Part shown: one piece after another, positions 26,106-34,970 of the stretch
How the letters are laid out: each line of letters begins with the position of its first letter
Numbering within the stretch: the stretch's first letter is position 1
DNA from: Mammaliicoccus sciuri
GTDB lineage: Bacteria > Bacillota > Bacilli > Staphylococcales > Staphylococcaceae
Direction: 5' to 3'
Length of the DNA stretch: 64,000 nt
Assembly: GCF_025561425.1 (NCBI RefSeq)
Contig: NZ_CP094824.1
Coordinates: 434,001 to 498,000, forward strand
Made by a program: the position numbers and the translations under genes
Notes under the pieces: generated by a model
Database searches by the model: none
What the model was told of the DNA's origin: nothing
Seen by the model: the letters and a program-made list of their open reading frames with translations, nothing else

Positions 26106-26522
26106 TTAGGATTCATTTTTCTTATGTTCAATAATCTCTGTGTCACGATTGCTAGCGATGTTTCGAGCGCGCTTCATAGCATCTTCTTTCTTATCAAAGG
26201 TTTCGCTAGCTTGTTTAGCACCATCAGTTTTTATCTTCCATTGATCGTCTTCATAATAGACATGTATATCTTTATCGTTTAACTGAGGATTGGCAGATTT
26301 ATCTTGTTTATGTTGTGTAATTTTCTTATCTTTCAATTCATTTAAATCTTCTTTAGATGCGTTTTTGTACCAATCTTCTGCTTGTTTCGTTGCAATTGGA
26401 ATGGCATCTTCTTCTTTGTACCCGTTGGATAACATTGCGTTGCCAATATCAATAGCTTTCTTTCCTTCAAGTTGATCAAAGTTTTTCCAAGTTTGGGGAT
26501 AGTCGTCCATAGTCCATGGCAT
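26106..26522 (-). CDS. YdaT-like general stress protein with DUF2188 domain
   Basis: 138 residues, cytoplasmic. N-terminal ChaB-like part (MPWTMDDYPQTWKNF through AIPIATKQAEDWY), a Lys-rich linker, and a C-terminal DUF2188-type domain (DIHVYYEDDQWKIKTDGAKQ, EDAMKRARNIA). The layout is that of Bacillus YdaT, a SigB-controlled protein. A SigB-like promoter lies 39 bp upstream. Molecular function unknown. Confidence 0.78.
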   Translation of the reverse strand: MPWTMDDYPQTWKNFDQLEGKKAIDIGNAMLSNGYKEEDAIPIATKQAEDWYKNASKEDLNELKDKKITQHKQDKSANPQLNDKDIHVYYEDDQWKIKTDGAKQASETFDKKEDAMKRARNIASNRDTEIIEHKKNES

Positions 26523-26560
26523 GTTTCATCATCCTTTCATAATAGACACACACTTATTGA

Positions 26561-26585
26561 ATACCACTATTTTAATTTATTAAAC
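26561..26585 (-). promoter_or_regulatory. SigB-like promoter of the YdaT-like gene
   Basis: On the minus strand GTTTAA (26585-26580)-N13-TGGTAT (26566-26561). Perfect -35 and spacing; one mismatch in the -10 (TGGTAT for GGGTAT). Confidence 0.6.
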
Positions 26586-26609
26586 GGATACAATGGTGCA
26601 GTGTATAAA

Positions 26610-27434
26610 TTATTTACGGTATTTATTTACAAAGTTTCGTGTTTCACCGGTAATGAGTGGTCCACCTGTGTAAACATCTCTAGTTGATGGGTTTTTAACT
26701 TTTTCTGTTGGACGAATGCTATGTGCATGTATACCGATGACATGATTATCATGATTAAATACTGGAGATCCTGAAAATCCTATTGTTCGATGCATGTGTC
26801 CGATATATTCGATATAGTCTTGAGTTGGTTTAAGATAGAATCCTTTTGATTGATACATATTTTGTCCGTCATATGGTTCTTCGTTTGGATAACCTGCCAT
26901 AAATAGTGTTGATTTAGGTTTCAATTTTTGAATTTCACGTTCAGCTGCTATAGTTAAAGGTTTTATTTTAGGTGTTAATGATTTTTCAGTAATGAGTACT
27001 GCGACATCTCTTTCGTTTGATTTATAAAATTGCTTAATCTTGAATTTCATCGGTGTATATTGATTAGATTTAGCTGGAAAGAAATAAAATTGTTTCTTTT
27101 CCTTATTTCCGTCATCATCACTTACAACATGTGAAGCTGTGATAACTGTATGATCATCGACGACAAACCCTGTTGCGCCATTTCCTGACTTACCTGTTTC
27201 ATCAGATGTGACTTTACCAACAGCTTGATTGATAGTTTTGTCGCTTGAATGAAATGGTTTGATTTTAAGTTGCTCATTTGGAATTTGTGAACCTAATTTA
27301 AAAGCTTCTTGATAATCATGATGTGTTGCTTTAGTAAATGTATCTTTATAGGTTGCAGGGACATCAGGCTGTATCAATAAATAATTGAACATGGAAATTA
27401 TGAGTATTAAATATAATTTAAGGTATAACAGCAT
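26610..27434 (-). CDS. V8-like serine protease (glutamyl endopeptidase family)
   Basis: 274 residues. A hydrophobic N-terminus (about 1-22) acts as signal or anchor. Trypsin-fold triad: His in VITASHVV, Asp in NERDVAVLI, Ser in TIGFSGSPVF. Late substrate-pocket region IGIHAHSI resembles SspA/V8 and the Spl proteases, which cut secreted proteins after Glu. A pro-segment of about 50 residues may precede the mature domain. The start is uncertain because the ribosome site is weak. Confidence 0.83.
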   Translation of the reverse strand: MLLYLKLYLILIISMFNYLLIQPDVPATYKDTFTKATHHDYQEAFKLGSQIPNEQLKIKPFHSSDKTINQAVGKVTSDETGKSGNGATGFVVDDHTVITASHVVSDDDGNKEKKQFYFFPAKSNQYTPMKFKIKQFYKSNERDVAVLITEKSLTPKIKPLTIAAEREIQKLKPKSTLFMAGYPNEEPYDGQNMYQSKGFYLKPTQDYIEYIGHMHRTIGFSGSPVFNHDNHVIGIHAHSIRPTEKVKNPSTRDVYTGGPLITGETRNFVNKYRK

Positions 27435-27491
27435 TTAATCACAATCTTTCTCAAAATTGAATCATCACTATGTTATACCCTTATATTTCTA

Positions 27492-28487
27492 TTATAAAAA
27501 TCCAACGACAATAAACGTGATTACTGACAACACGACTGACGTTATAAGCATTGCAATCATTGGTTTGAATGCTTTTGTTTTTAAGTCACTGAAAGATACA
27601 TTTAAACCGATACCGACCATTGCCATAATTAAGATGAGTGTTGTAAATGTACTGATTACATTTAATATTGCTTCAGGAATAGGAATGAACGTATTCACAG
27701 CGCTCATAATTAAAAATCCAATTAAAAAGTATGGAAAGTCTATTTTTTGTGAAACTTTATGTGATCTCTTTCTATTAACGATTATTAAGAAAATAATACT
27801 TAATGGTATTAATAGAAATACTCTACCCAATTTTGTTAATAAGCCAATGCCTAATGATGACTGTCCACCGGCATCTGCTGCTAAAATAACGTGTGCAATT
27901 TCATGTAAGCTTGAACCTGACCAAATACCATAAAATTCAGCATTCATTGGAAAAATAGCGAATAATAACGTGTAAGTTAAAGAGAATATTGTACCCATTA
28001 TGGCCACTAAACCTACACTAATCCCAACATCACTGTCTTTAGATTTAAGGATAGGTGATATTGCGGCAATTGCAGCTGCACCACAAACACCAGTTCCAAC
28101 ACCCAATAACAAGACTAAATTGTTATCTCCTTTAATAATTTTATTTAAAAACAAAATAAACAATATCGCAAAAGCGACGACACCAACATCTAGTAATAAT
28201 AATGTGCTACCTTGGTGAATAATCGTCCATAAATTTAACTTAAGCCCGTATAAAATAATCGCAAATCTTAATAATTTTTTTGATGAAAATGCAATCCCCG
28301 ATTCGATTTGCGTTGGGTATCCCCTGAAATGTCTATATAAAATAGCTGTAATAATCGCGATTGCGAGTGCCCCGACTTTGTTAAATACCGGTAAATACGA
28401 TAAAAGTATACTGACAATAGCAACTAAAAAAGTAAATCCAATACCGAGTAAAAAACGTTTATTAAATTTTTCCCACATAATGCTCAC
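27492..28487 (-). CDS. YeiH-family membrane protein (putative sulfate exporter type)
   Basis: 331 residues with about ten membrane segments. Family signs (PF03601): FRGYPTQIESGIAFSSKKLLR near 57, GTGVCGAAAIAAISPI near 130 and SSLHEIAHVILAA near 195. Members are often labelled sulfate exporters but substrates are poorly proven. Divergent from a LysR-type gene, the usual arrangement for this family. Confidence 0.85.
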   Translation of the reverse strand: MSIMWEKFNKRFLLGIGFTFLVAIVSILLSYLPVFNKVGALAIAIITAILYRHFRGYPTQIESGIAFSSKKLLRFAIILYGLKLNLWTIIHQGSTLLLLDVGVVAFAILFILFLNKIIKGDNNLVLLLGVGTGVCGAAAIAAISPILKSKDSDVGISVGLVAIMGTIFSLTYTLLFAIFPMNAEFYGIWSGSSLHEIAHVILAADAGGQSSLGIGLLTKLGRVFLLIPLSIIFLIIVNRKRSHKVSQKIDFPYFLIGFLIMSAVNTFIPIPEAILNVISTFTTLILIMAMVGIGLNVSFSDLKTKAFKPMIAMLITSVVLSVITFIVVGFL

Positions 28488-28575
28488 CTCAACGTAAGTT
28501 TAATCGCAAGATGAATATTTGTGAAATGCTATTTTTAAATATATAATATAACATAAATGATATGAGGTGGTTGCA

Positions 28576-29418
28576 GTGGAAGATAAATTACAAATCTTAA
28601 AAGTTATTGTAGAAGAAGAAGGCTTTACGAATGCTGCTGAAAAGTTATATAAATCACAGCCATCGATAAGTAGAGATATCAAAACACTTGAAGAGAAATA
28701 TCAAATTAAGATTTTTGAAAATACAAGAAAGCATATTATTTTGACAGAAGAGGGAAGAGAGTTATATAACTATGCATGCCAACTAGCAATATTAGATGAG
28801 CAATTGCAAACGAAAATTAATCAGCATAAAGAAGATGTGAAAGGGAAATTTGTCATTGGAACGAGTCACACATTTGGTCAATCGATGTTATTAGACTTAA
28901 CAATCTATCTACAAACAAAATATCCGAAACTGAATATTCATATATATATCTATAACTCAGCTGATATATTAAGTAAGTTGAAAGATTACTCACTAGACCT
29001 AGGCATTATCGAAAAGCCAGTACTGGACGACAAAATCAATAGTGAAGTCCTAACAAGAGATAAACTATTACTCGTGAAAAATAAACAAACAAACCAAAAT
29101 TTAAATCAATTAAGATGTTACGTTAGAGAAACAGGATCGGGAATAAGATATTATCAAGATATGTTATTACAGCAATTGAATTTAACATCTCGTAAAGTAG
29201 TCATTAATGATAACCAATTAATTTTAGAACTCGTTAAACAAAATATGGGCTATACGATATTATCCAATTTCTCTATAAAATCATTTGATGAAGATTATAT
29301 CGTCACAAACGACCTAGATTTAAATCGGAATTTCTTTGTAGTGTCTAACAAATCAAGATACAAGACAAATAAATATAATACGATTGTAAATGAAATTAAG
29401 AACTATGAATTTAGATAA
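28576..29418 (+). CDS. LysR-family transcriptional regulator
   Basis: 280 residues. N-terminal helix-turn-helix (GFTNAAEKLYKSQPSISRDIKTLEE) and a C-terminal LysR substrate-binding domain from about 90. Start is probably GTG 28576 with GAGGTGG 5 nt upstream. Divergent from the YeiH gene by 88 bp and probably controls it (CysL/YeiE-type pairing). Confidence 0.87.
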   Translation: MEDKLQILKVIVEEEGFTNAAEKLYKSQPSISRDIKTLEEKYQIKIFENTRKHIILTEEGRELYNYACQLAILDEQLQTKINQHKEDVKGKFVIGTSHTFGQSMLLDLTIYLQTKYPKLNIHIYIYNSADILSKLKDYSLDLGIIEKPVLDDKINSEVLTRDKLLLVKNKQTNQNLNQLRCYVRETGSGIRYYQDMLLQQLNLTSRKVVINDNQLILELVKQNMGYTILSNFSIKSFDEDYIVTNDLDLNRNFFVVSNKSRYKTNKYNTIVNEIKNYEFR

Positions 29419-29420
29419 AT

Positions 29421-29474
29421 AAGCCTATCACTTAACTGATTAAGTCAGTTTTAAAGTGATAGGCTTGTTTTTTT
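29421..29474. terminator. Bidirectional terminator
   Basis: AAGCCTATCACT (29421-29432) pairs with AGTGATAGGCTT (29455-29466), followed by TGTTTTTTTT. Shared by the convergent LysR and IclR genes. Confidence 0.75.
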
Positions 29475-29490
29475 ATCATCCCTTATTCTC

Positions 29491-30243
29491 TTAATGAAAT
29501 CCAAGTAATCTAGAAATTTTGTTAGCACATGTTTTTAATTCTTCTACAAAGAACTCTTTCTTATCTAATTCTGTTGTAGGGAATGATAGGCTGATAGCAC
29601 CTTGGACTTCGTTTCGATAGTTGACGAAGTATGTACTTACGCAATATATACCTTTTTCGTTTTCTTCGTTATCTACTGAATAACCTTGTTCTCGGATGAC
29701 TGCTATTTCATCGATGAATTGATCATAGTCTGTGATTGTATTTTCGGTTAGTTTAACAATATTCGATTGATTCCATATTTCTTGGATTCTTTCATTCTCA
29801 TACGTCGAAAGTATAGATTTACCTACTGCTGTGCAATACATAGGTGCTCGTTTCCCGATTTTAGATGCCATCGATCGATTGTTATTGCTTGGTATAAATT
29901 TATCTATATATACCACTTCGTTATTGTCTTCCACTACTAAATGACATGTTTCCCCAACTGTTGTCATCAGCTGACTAATCATACTTTTAGCTACATTTAA
30001 AAAATCAATATTTTGTACACGTTTATTCCCAAGTTGGAACATTTTAAAAGTTATTTCATATTGATTGGTCAATGCGTTTTGTTGTACATAGCCGTTGCTA
30101 ATCAATGAATTAACAAGTCTATGTACAGTTGCTTTAGATAATTGAATTTCATCTACTAAGTCTTTTAATGATATTTGTTCTTTTTCAGATATGATTTCTA
30201 AAATGCTTAATGCTCGGTCAATGGATTGAACGTTAGAAGCCAT
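29491..30243 (-). CDS. IclR-family transcriptional regulator (KdgR-like)
   Basis: 250 residues. N-terminal winged helix (IDRALSILEIISEKEQISLKDLVDEIQLSKATVHRLVNSL) and a C-terminal IclR effector domain with GKRAPMYCTAVGKSIL. Start taken at the ATG of MASNVQS, with AGAGGTG 6 nt upstream; the ATG 6 nt earlier is possible. Divergent from the uronate operon, whose intergenic region holds a perfect palindrome, so it is probably the operon repressor responding to ketodeoxygluconate or a related acid. Confidence 0.87.
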   Translation of the reverse strand: MASNVQSIDRALSILEIISEKEQISLKDLVDEIQLSKATVHRLVNSLISNGYVQQNALTNQYEITFKMFQLGNKRVQNIDFLNVAKSMISQLMTTVGETCHLVVEDNNEVVYIDKFIPSNNNRSMASKIGKRAPMYCTAVGKSILSTYENERIQEIWNQSNIVKLTENTITDYDQFIDEIAVIREQGYSVDNEENEKGIYCVSTYFVNYRNEVQGAISLSFPTTELDKKEFFVEELKTCANKISRLLGFH

Positions 30244-30316
30244 AATCATCACCTCTTTGATAAAAATATAGCATAAATTATTCTATGAATTAAGTAACAT
30301 AGATGAAAATAAATAA

Positions 30317-30344
30317 TTGACAACGTTTTCACAAACGTTATAAT
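30317..30344 (+). promoter_or_regulatory. Uronate operon promoter with overlapping cre site
   Basis: TTGACA (30317-30322)-N16-TATAAT (30339-30344), near consensus. TGACAACGTTTTCA at 30318-30331 matches the CcpA cre consensus TGWAANCGNTNWCA at 13 of 14 positions and overlaps the -35, as expected for catabolite repression. Confidence 0.75.
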
Positions 30345-30360
30345 AATACTAAATATTACT

Positions 30361-30376
30361 ATACAATACATTGTAT
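30361..30376. promoter_or_regulatory. Candidate IclR-family operator
   Basis: Perfect palindrome ATACAATACATTGTAT just downstream of the -10, between the promoter and kdgA, in the region shared with the divergent IclR gene. Confidence 0.5.
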
Positions 30377-30400
30377 CACAATGTGGAACGGAGGGCTATT

Positions 30401-31033
30401 TTGAAAAAGTATAAAATTTTAAACCAGTTACATGAAAATTACCTCGTTGCAGTTGTTAGAGGGAATGACGAGGATGAAACAAAGAAAATTGTTGATGAAA
30501 TCATTAAAGGTGGATTTAAAAATATAGAAATTACGTTTACTGTACCGAATGCTGAAGAAGTGATTAATCAAGTACATAAACAATATGGTGATGATATCGT
30601 TCTTGGTGCAGGTACAGTGTTAGATGCTGCTACTGCACAAATTGCGATTAATAAAGGGGCGCAATATATTGTAAGTCCACATTTAGACACCAATATATCT
30701 AAATTATGTAATGTATATTCTATTCCATACTTACCAGGTTGTAGTAGTGCAACAGAAATTATAGTAGCGTTACGCTATGGCTCTGATTTAATTAAACTGT
30801 TCCCAGGAGGACAATTAGGTGCCGGATTTATTAAAGATATAAAAGGTCCGGTACCCAATGTTGAACTCATGCCTTCTGGAGGCGTGAATTTAGATAACGT
30901 ATCAGATTGGATTGAAAAAGGTTCATTCGCTGTAGGTATTGGTGGCGACTTAACGAAAGAATTTACAGGAAATAATTTTGAAGTTATTTCAGAAAAAGCT
31001 CAAAAGTATGTAGAAGCTGTTAGAAATCGATGA
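30401..31033 (+). CDS. kdgA: 2-dehydro-3-deoxyphosphogluconate (KDPG) aldolase
   Basis: 210 residues. Splits KDPG to pyruvate and glyceraldehyde 3-phosphate. KDPG/KHG aldolase signs: VAVVRG, NIEITFTVPNA with the catalytic Glu, GAGTVLDAATA, and DLIKLFPGGQLG with the Schiff-base Lys. Start is TTG 30401 with GGAGGG 5 nt upstream, favoured over an ATG 30 nt earlier. First gene of the uronate operon. Confidence 0.93.
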   Translation: MKKYKILNQLHENYLVAVVRGNDEDETKKIVDEIIKGGFKNIEITFTVPNAEEVINQVHKQYGDDIVLGAGTVLDAATAQIAINKGAQYIVSPHLDTNISKLCNVYSIPYLPGCSSATEIIVALRYGSDLIKLFPGGQLGAGFIKDIKGPVPNVELMPSGGVNLDNVSDWIEKGSFAVGIGGDLTKEFTGNNFEVISEKAQKYVEAVRNR

Positions 31034-31048
31034 AAGTGAGTGGTAGAA

Positions 31049-31993
31049 ATGAGGCTTTTCACAATTGGTGATTCCATGATAGCCATGAATCCTAGTAATA
31101 AAGGACCTTTGAAATTTAATCATACATTCCAAAGAACAATTGGAGGCGCGGAATTAAATGTAGCAATTGGTGCGAGTAGGTTAGGGTTAGAAACAACTTT
31201 TTATTCAAAAGTTGGTAAAGATGAATTTGGTCAACATATTATCAATAATTTACGTGGAGAAGGTATTGATACAGATCATATCGAACAAGTATCAGGAAAA
31301 AACACGTCCGTTTATTTTAAACAAATAAATGCAGATGGAAGCGGTGCTTCATTTTATTATCGAGACAATGCACCCATTAAAGACTTAACAGAAGATGATG
31401 TCGCACATATTAACTTTGATGATATTGATTATTTCCACGTCAGTGGTGTGTTTGTCGCATTATTGCACCATAAAATTGAACTGATTCAAAAAATGATGAA
31501 AAAAGCGCAAAAAGCAAATACAACTGTAACTTTAGATCCTAATATTAGACTAAAAACTTGGACTAAAGAGACAGCAAGTGAAAGTCTAGGCGCATTATTA
31601 CCTTATACAGATATTCTGTTAACAAGCGATGAAGAACTAGAAATCCTTAAAATAGCGACACCATTTGAAAATATTGAAGATTTATTAAAAGAACAAGACT
31701 TACAAGAAATTATTATCAAACGTGGACATTTACCGACACAATATGTAAGCAATGAAGAACATTTTGAAACAGAAGTCTTTCCAGTTAGTCCAATCGATAC
31801 AGTAGGCGCTGGAGATGGCTTTTCAAGTGGATACTTGTTCGCTTTAAGTAAAGGATATAAAGCAAAAGAACGCGTAAGATTCGCAAATGCAGTTGGTGGA
31901 ATGGTTACAGAAGTAATAGGCGATAACGAAGGATTGCCATATTTAGAACAAGTAGAAAGTTTCTTGAGTGGTAAAGAACTTATAAATAGATAG
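31049..31993 (+). CDS. kdgK: 2-dehydro-3-deoxygluconate (KDG) kinase
   Basis: 314 residues, PfkB/ribokinase family. Phosphorylates KDG to KDPG. GGAELNVAIGASRLG near 33 is the sugar-binding signature, and DTVGAGDGFSSGYLFAL near 250 holds the catalytic Asp and anion hole. ATG 31049 is taken over one 9 nt upstream because of GAAAGTGAGTGG spacing. 15 nt after kdgA. Confidence 0.92.
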   Translation: MRLFTIGDSMIAMNPSNKGPLKFNHTFQRTIGGAELNVAIGASRLGLETTFYSKVGKDEFGQHIINNLRGEGIDTDHIEQVSGKNTSVYFKQINADGSGASFYYRDNAPIKDLTEDDVAHINFDDIDYFHVSGVFVALLHHKIELIQKMMKKAQKANTTVTLDPNIRLKTWTKETASESLGALLPYTDILLTSDEELEILKIATPFENIEDLLKEQDLQEIIIKRGHLPTQYVSNEEHFETEVFPVSPIDTVGAGDGFSSGYLFALSKGYKAKERVRFANAVGGMVTEVIGDNEGLPYLEQVESFLSGKELINR

Positions 31994-32009
31994 AAAAGAG
32001 TGTGTATAC

Positions 32010-33025
32010 ATGAAAGCAGCTAGAGTAATCGGAAAAAATGAACTTGTTGTAGAAACGTTAGATAAACCTAAGATAAACGAAGAACAAAATATTTTAGTAA
32101 AAACTAAAAAGGTTGGCATATGCGGTTCAGATAGACATATTTTACATGGAACTAACCCATTAGCAACTATTCCTAGAGTGGTTGGACATGAAGTAGTAGG
32201 CGTTGTAGACGAGGTTTATGGAGAGTCTGAATTACAAGTAGGCGATCACGTTGTCGTTGAACCTATTAGACCTTGTGGAGAATGTTATGCATGTAAGCAA
32301 GACAGACCAAATGTATGTGAGAATTTAGTCGTCTTTGGTGTTCATGAAGATGGTGGTATGAGAGAGTACTTCGCAATTAATGAGAAGCAACTTCATAAAG
32401 TCAATAAAGATATTCCTTTTGAAATGAGTGTTCTGATTGAACCACTTACAATTGGTGCTCAAGCAACTAGTAGAGGGAATCTTCAAGATGGAGATACTCT
32501 ACTTATACAGGGTGCAGGTCCTATTGGATTATGCATATTACGATACGCTAAGTTGAAAGATGTGAAAGTAATCATTTCAGATCTAGATCAATCAAGATTG
32601 GATTATGCAAAACAACAAGGTGCAGATATTACTATTAATGTGGCTCAGAAAGATTTACTTGAAGAAGTTAGATCCATCACGAATGGAGAAGGCGTCAATG
32701 TGTCGATAGATGCAGTTTGTATGCCTCAAACATTTGAAACAAGTGTTCAAGTAACATCTGCAGCAGGAAGAGTGGTCGTATTAGGATTTGATGAAAGACC
32801 AGCTAACATTTCACAAATGCCTATACAAAAAATGAACTGACAATCGTTGGTTCAAGATTACAAACTTATAAATTTGCAGAGGTAATAGAGAATATTGAAA
32901 AAGGTAAGTTTGATGATTTTGATTTAGTCACACATCAATTTGAATTAAATGAAGCAAAAGAAGCATTTCAATATATAGATGAACATCCAGAACAAGTTAA
33001 GAAGGCTATTATTAATTTCAATTAG
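32010..33025 (+). pseudogene. Zinc alcohol dehydrogenase, frameshifted (aldonate 5-dehydrogenase type)
   Basis: Intact product would be 338-339 residues. First 276 codons are open: catalytic zinc Cys in GICGSDRH, GHEVVG, structural-zinc Cys in CGECYACKQDRPNVC, and NAD loop GAGPIGLCILRY. The frame breaks in a six-A run at 32827-32832; with one A added, reading continues NELTIVGSRLQTYKFAEVI to the natural stop at 33025. RspB/L-gulonate 5-dehydrogenase-like. The break removes about 62 C-terminal residues including part of the catalytic domain closing strand. It could be a sequencing error or phase-variable tract. Confidence 0.85.
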
Positions 33026-33037
33026 GAGATGGATAAA

Positions 33038-34120
33038 ATGGAAATGACATTTCGTTGGTACGGAAGAAACAATGACACAATTACATTAGAAGATATTAAA
33101 CAAATACCTAATACAACTGGGATTGTATGGGCACTTCATGAAAAGCCAGTTGGTGCTGTTTGGGAAAAAGAAGAGATTAAAGATGAAGTTGAATATATTG
33201 AATCACATGGATTTAATGCAAAAGTTGTTGAAAGTGTAAATGTTCATGAATCAATTAAATTAGGTAACAGTGAACGCGATGAATTAATTGAAAACTATAA
33301 ACAGACAATTGAGAATTTAGCTGAATATGGTGTGGAAGTTATTTGTTATAACTTCATGCCAATATTTGATTGGACTAGAACAGATATGTTCCATCCATTA
33401 GAAGATGGTTCTACAGCACTATACTTTGATTATGAAAAAGTTAAAAATCTAGATCCGAAAGAATTAATAGAAACTGTTTCAAGTGCGAGTAAAAATTTAA
33501 CAATGCCAGGTTGGGAACCAGAAAAATTAGATCAAATTTCAGAACTATTTGAAGCATATAAAGATATAGATGAAGAAAAATTATGGGAAAACTTTGCATA
33601 CTTTATAAACGCAATCATTCCAACTGCAGAACGTTGCGGTATTAAAATGGCAATTCACCCAGATGATCCACCATATTCTATTTTCAACTTACCAAGAATT
33701 ATAACTGGCGCAGATAGCTACGAAAGAATGTTTGAAATCAATAATAGTCCAAATAATGCGATTACGTTATGTACGGGCTCTATGGGTGCTTCTAAAGATA
33801 ATGATATGGCAGAAATTGCTTTGAAATACCATGAGCACGCACCATTTATGCATATTAGAAATGTTCATATCTATGAAAATGGCAGTTTTGTTGAAACTTC
33901 TCATTTTACAGAAGACGGTAATATTGATATTGCACAAATTATGAAACATTTATCAGATGCAGATTATAAAGGGTATATTCGACCAGATCATGGCAGACAT
34001 TTATGGAATGAAGAATGTCGTCCAGGATACGGATTATATGATAGAGCATTAGGTATTATGTACTTAAATGGATTGTGGGATGCATATCAACTTGAAAAGG
34101 AGTCTGGTAAAAATGTTTAG
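33038..34120 (+). CDS. uxuA: Mannonate dehydratase
   Basis: 360 residues. Removes water from D-mannonate to give KDG. UxuA signature from the first residues (MEMTFRWYGRNNDTITLEDI), GIVWALHEKPVG, and the metal-site region MAIHPDDPPYSIFNLPRI and HIRNVHIYENGSFVET. ATG 33038 is preferred because AGGAG would touch the earlier ATG 33029. Ends within the next gene, an 8-nt overlap. Confidence 0.95.
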   Translation: MEMTFRWYGRNNDTITLEDIKQIPNTTGIVWALHEKPVGAVWEKEEIKDEVEYIESHGFNAKVVESVNVHESIKLGNSERDELIENYKQTIENLAEYGVEVICYNFMPIFDWTRTDMFHPLEDGSTALYFDYEKVKNLDPKELIETVSSASKNLTMPGWEPEKLDQISELFEAYKDIDEEKLWENFAYFINAIIPTAERCGIKMAIHPDDPPYSIFNLPRIITGADSYERMFEINNSPNNAITLCTGSMGASKDNDMAEIALKYHEHAPFMHIRNVHIYENGSFVETSHFTEDGNIDIAQIMKHLSDADYKGYIRPDHGRHLWNEECRPGYGLYDRALGIMYLNGLWDAYQLEKESGKNV

Positions 34121-34946
34121 TAAACATGAAAGTTTAAAAGATAAAGTTGTTGTAATTACAGGTGGAAGCGGTGTGCTTTGTAGAACAATTGCGAAAGAAT
34201 TAGGCAAACAAGGCATGCAAATCGCCATTTTAAATCGTACTTATGATAAAGGTGCAGAAGTTGTTAAAGAAATAGAAGCTGAAGGTGGTATTGCTCGTAA
34301 CTATTCAGTTGATGTGACAAATGAAGAATCGCTTACAAAAGCTAAAGATGAAATTTTAGAAGCATTTGGAAAAATTGACTATTTAATTAATGGTGCAGGT
34401 GGTAATAACCCTGACGCTATTACAGATTCAGAATCATATAATGCTGAAGATAAAAAGAACTTTTTCGATTTAGAACAAAGTGGATTTGAACATGTATTTA
34501 ATAATAATTTTATTGGTTCATTTGTTGCTGCTAAAGTATTCGGTAAAGAATTACTGAAGTCAGAGCATGCCAGTATTATTAATTTTTCTTCTATGAGCAG
34601 TTATGCACCAATGACTAAAGTCCCAGCATATAGTGCAGCAAAAGCTGCCATTAATAATTTTACTCAGTGGTTGGCAGTTTATTTTGCAGAGGAAGATATT
34701 AGAGTCAATGCGATAGCACCAGGATTTTTCTTAACAGAACAAAATAGAGACTTATTATTAAATGAAGACGGAAGTCTGACGGCACGTTCAGAAAAAATAT
34801 TAAGCCAAACCCCACTTGGAGAATTTGGAAAACCAGAAGCACTTATCGGTACGATTTTATGGTTATTAGATAAAGAATATTCATCATTTGTAAATGGCAT
34901 TACTGTACCAGTTGATGGCGGTTTTATGGCATACTCAGGCGTTTAA
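34113..34946 (+). CDS. SDR-family oxidoreductase, probable fructuronate reductase
   Basis: 277 residues. Short-chain dehydrogenase with TGGSGVLCR nucleotide loop near 18, NGAGGNNPD, catalytic Ser in INFSSMSSY, and YSAAKAAINNFTQW with the Tyr-Lys pair. SDRs in this place beside uxuA reduce D-fructuronate to D-mannonate and replace the classical UxuB. ATG 34113 has AAAGGAG 9 nt upstream. The role is an inference from neighbours. Confidence 0.85.
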   Translation: MFSKHESLKDKVVVITGGSGVLCRTIAKELGKQGMQIAILNRTYDKGAEVVKEIEAEGGIARNYSVDVTNEESLTKAKDEILEAFGKIDYLINGAGGNNPDAITDSESYNAEDKKNFFDLEQSGFEHVFNNNFIGSFVAAKVFGKELLKSEHASIINFSSMSSYAPMTKVPAYSAAKAAINNFTQWLAVYFAEEDIRVNAIAPGFFLTEQNRDLLLNEDGSLTARSEKILSQTPLGEFGKPEALIGTILWLLDKEYSSFVNGITVPVDGGFMAYSGV

Positions 34947-34970
34947 TAAAAATATAAAGGGGATTGAAGC

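Noticed and set aside
27457-27933. A 158-codon frame opposite the YeiH gene
   Set aside because: It is antisense to a conserved membrane-protein gene and reflects its codon use; no ribosome site.
32827-32832. Programmed frameshifting in the first zinc dehydrogenase
   Set aside because: No slippery heptamer with downstream structure is apparent and family members are not made by frameshifting; an indel is simpler. Phase variation is left as a possibility in the findings.
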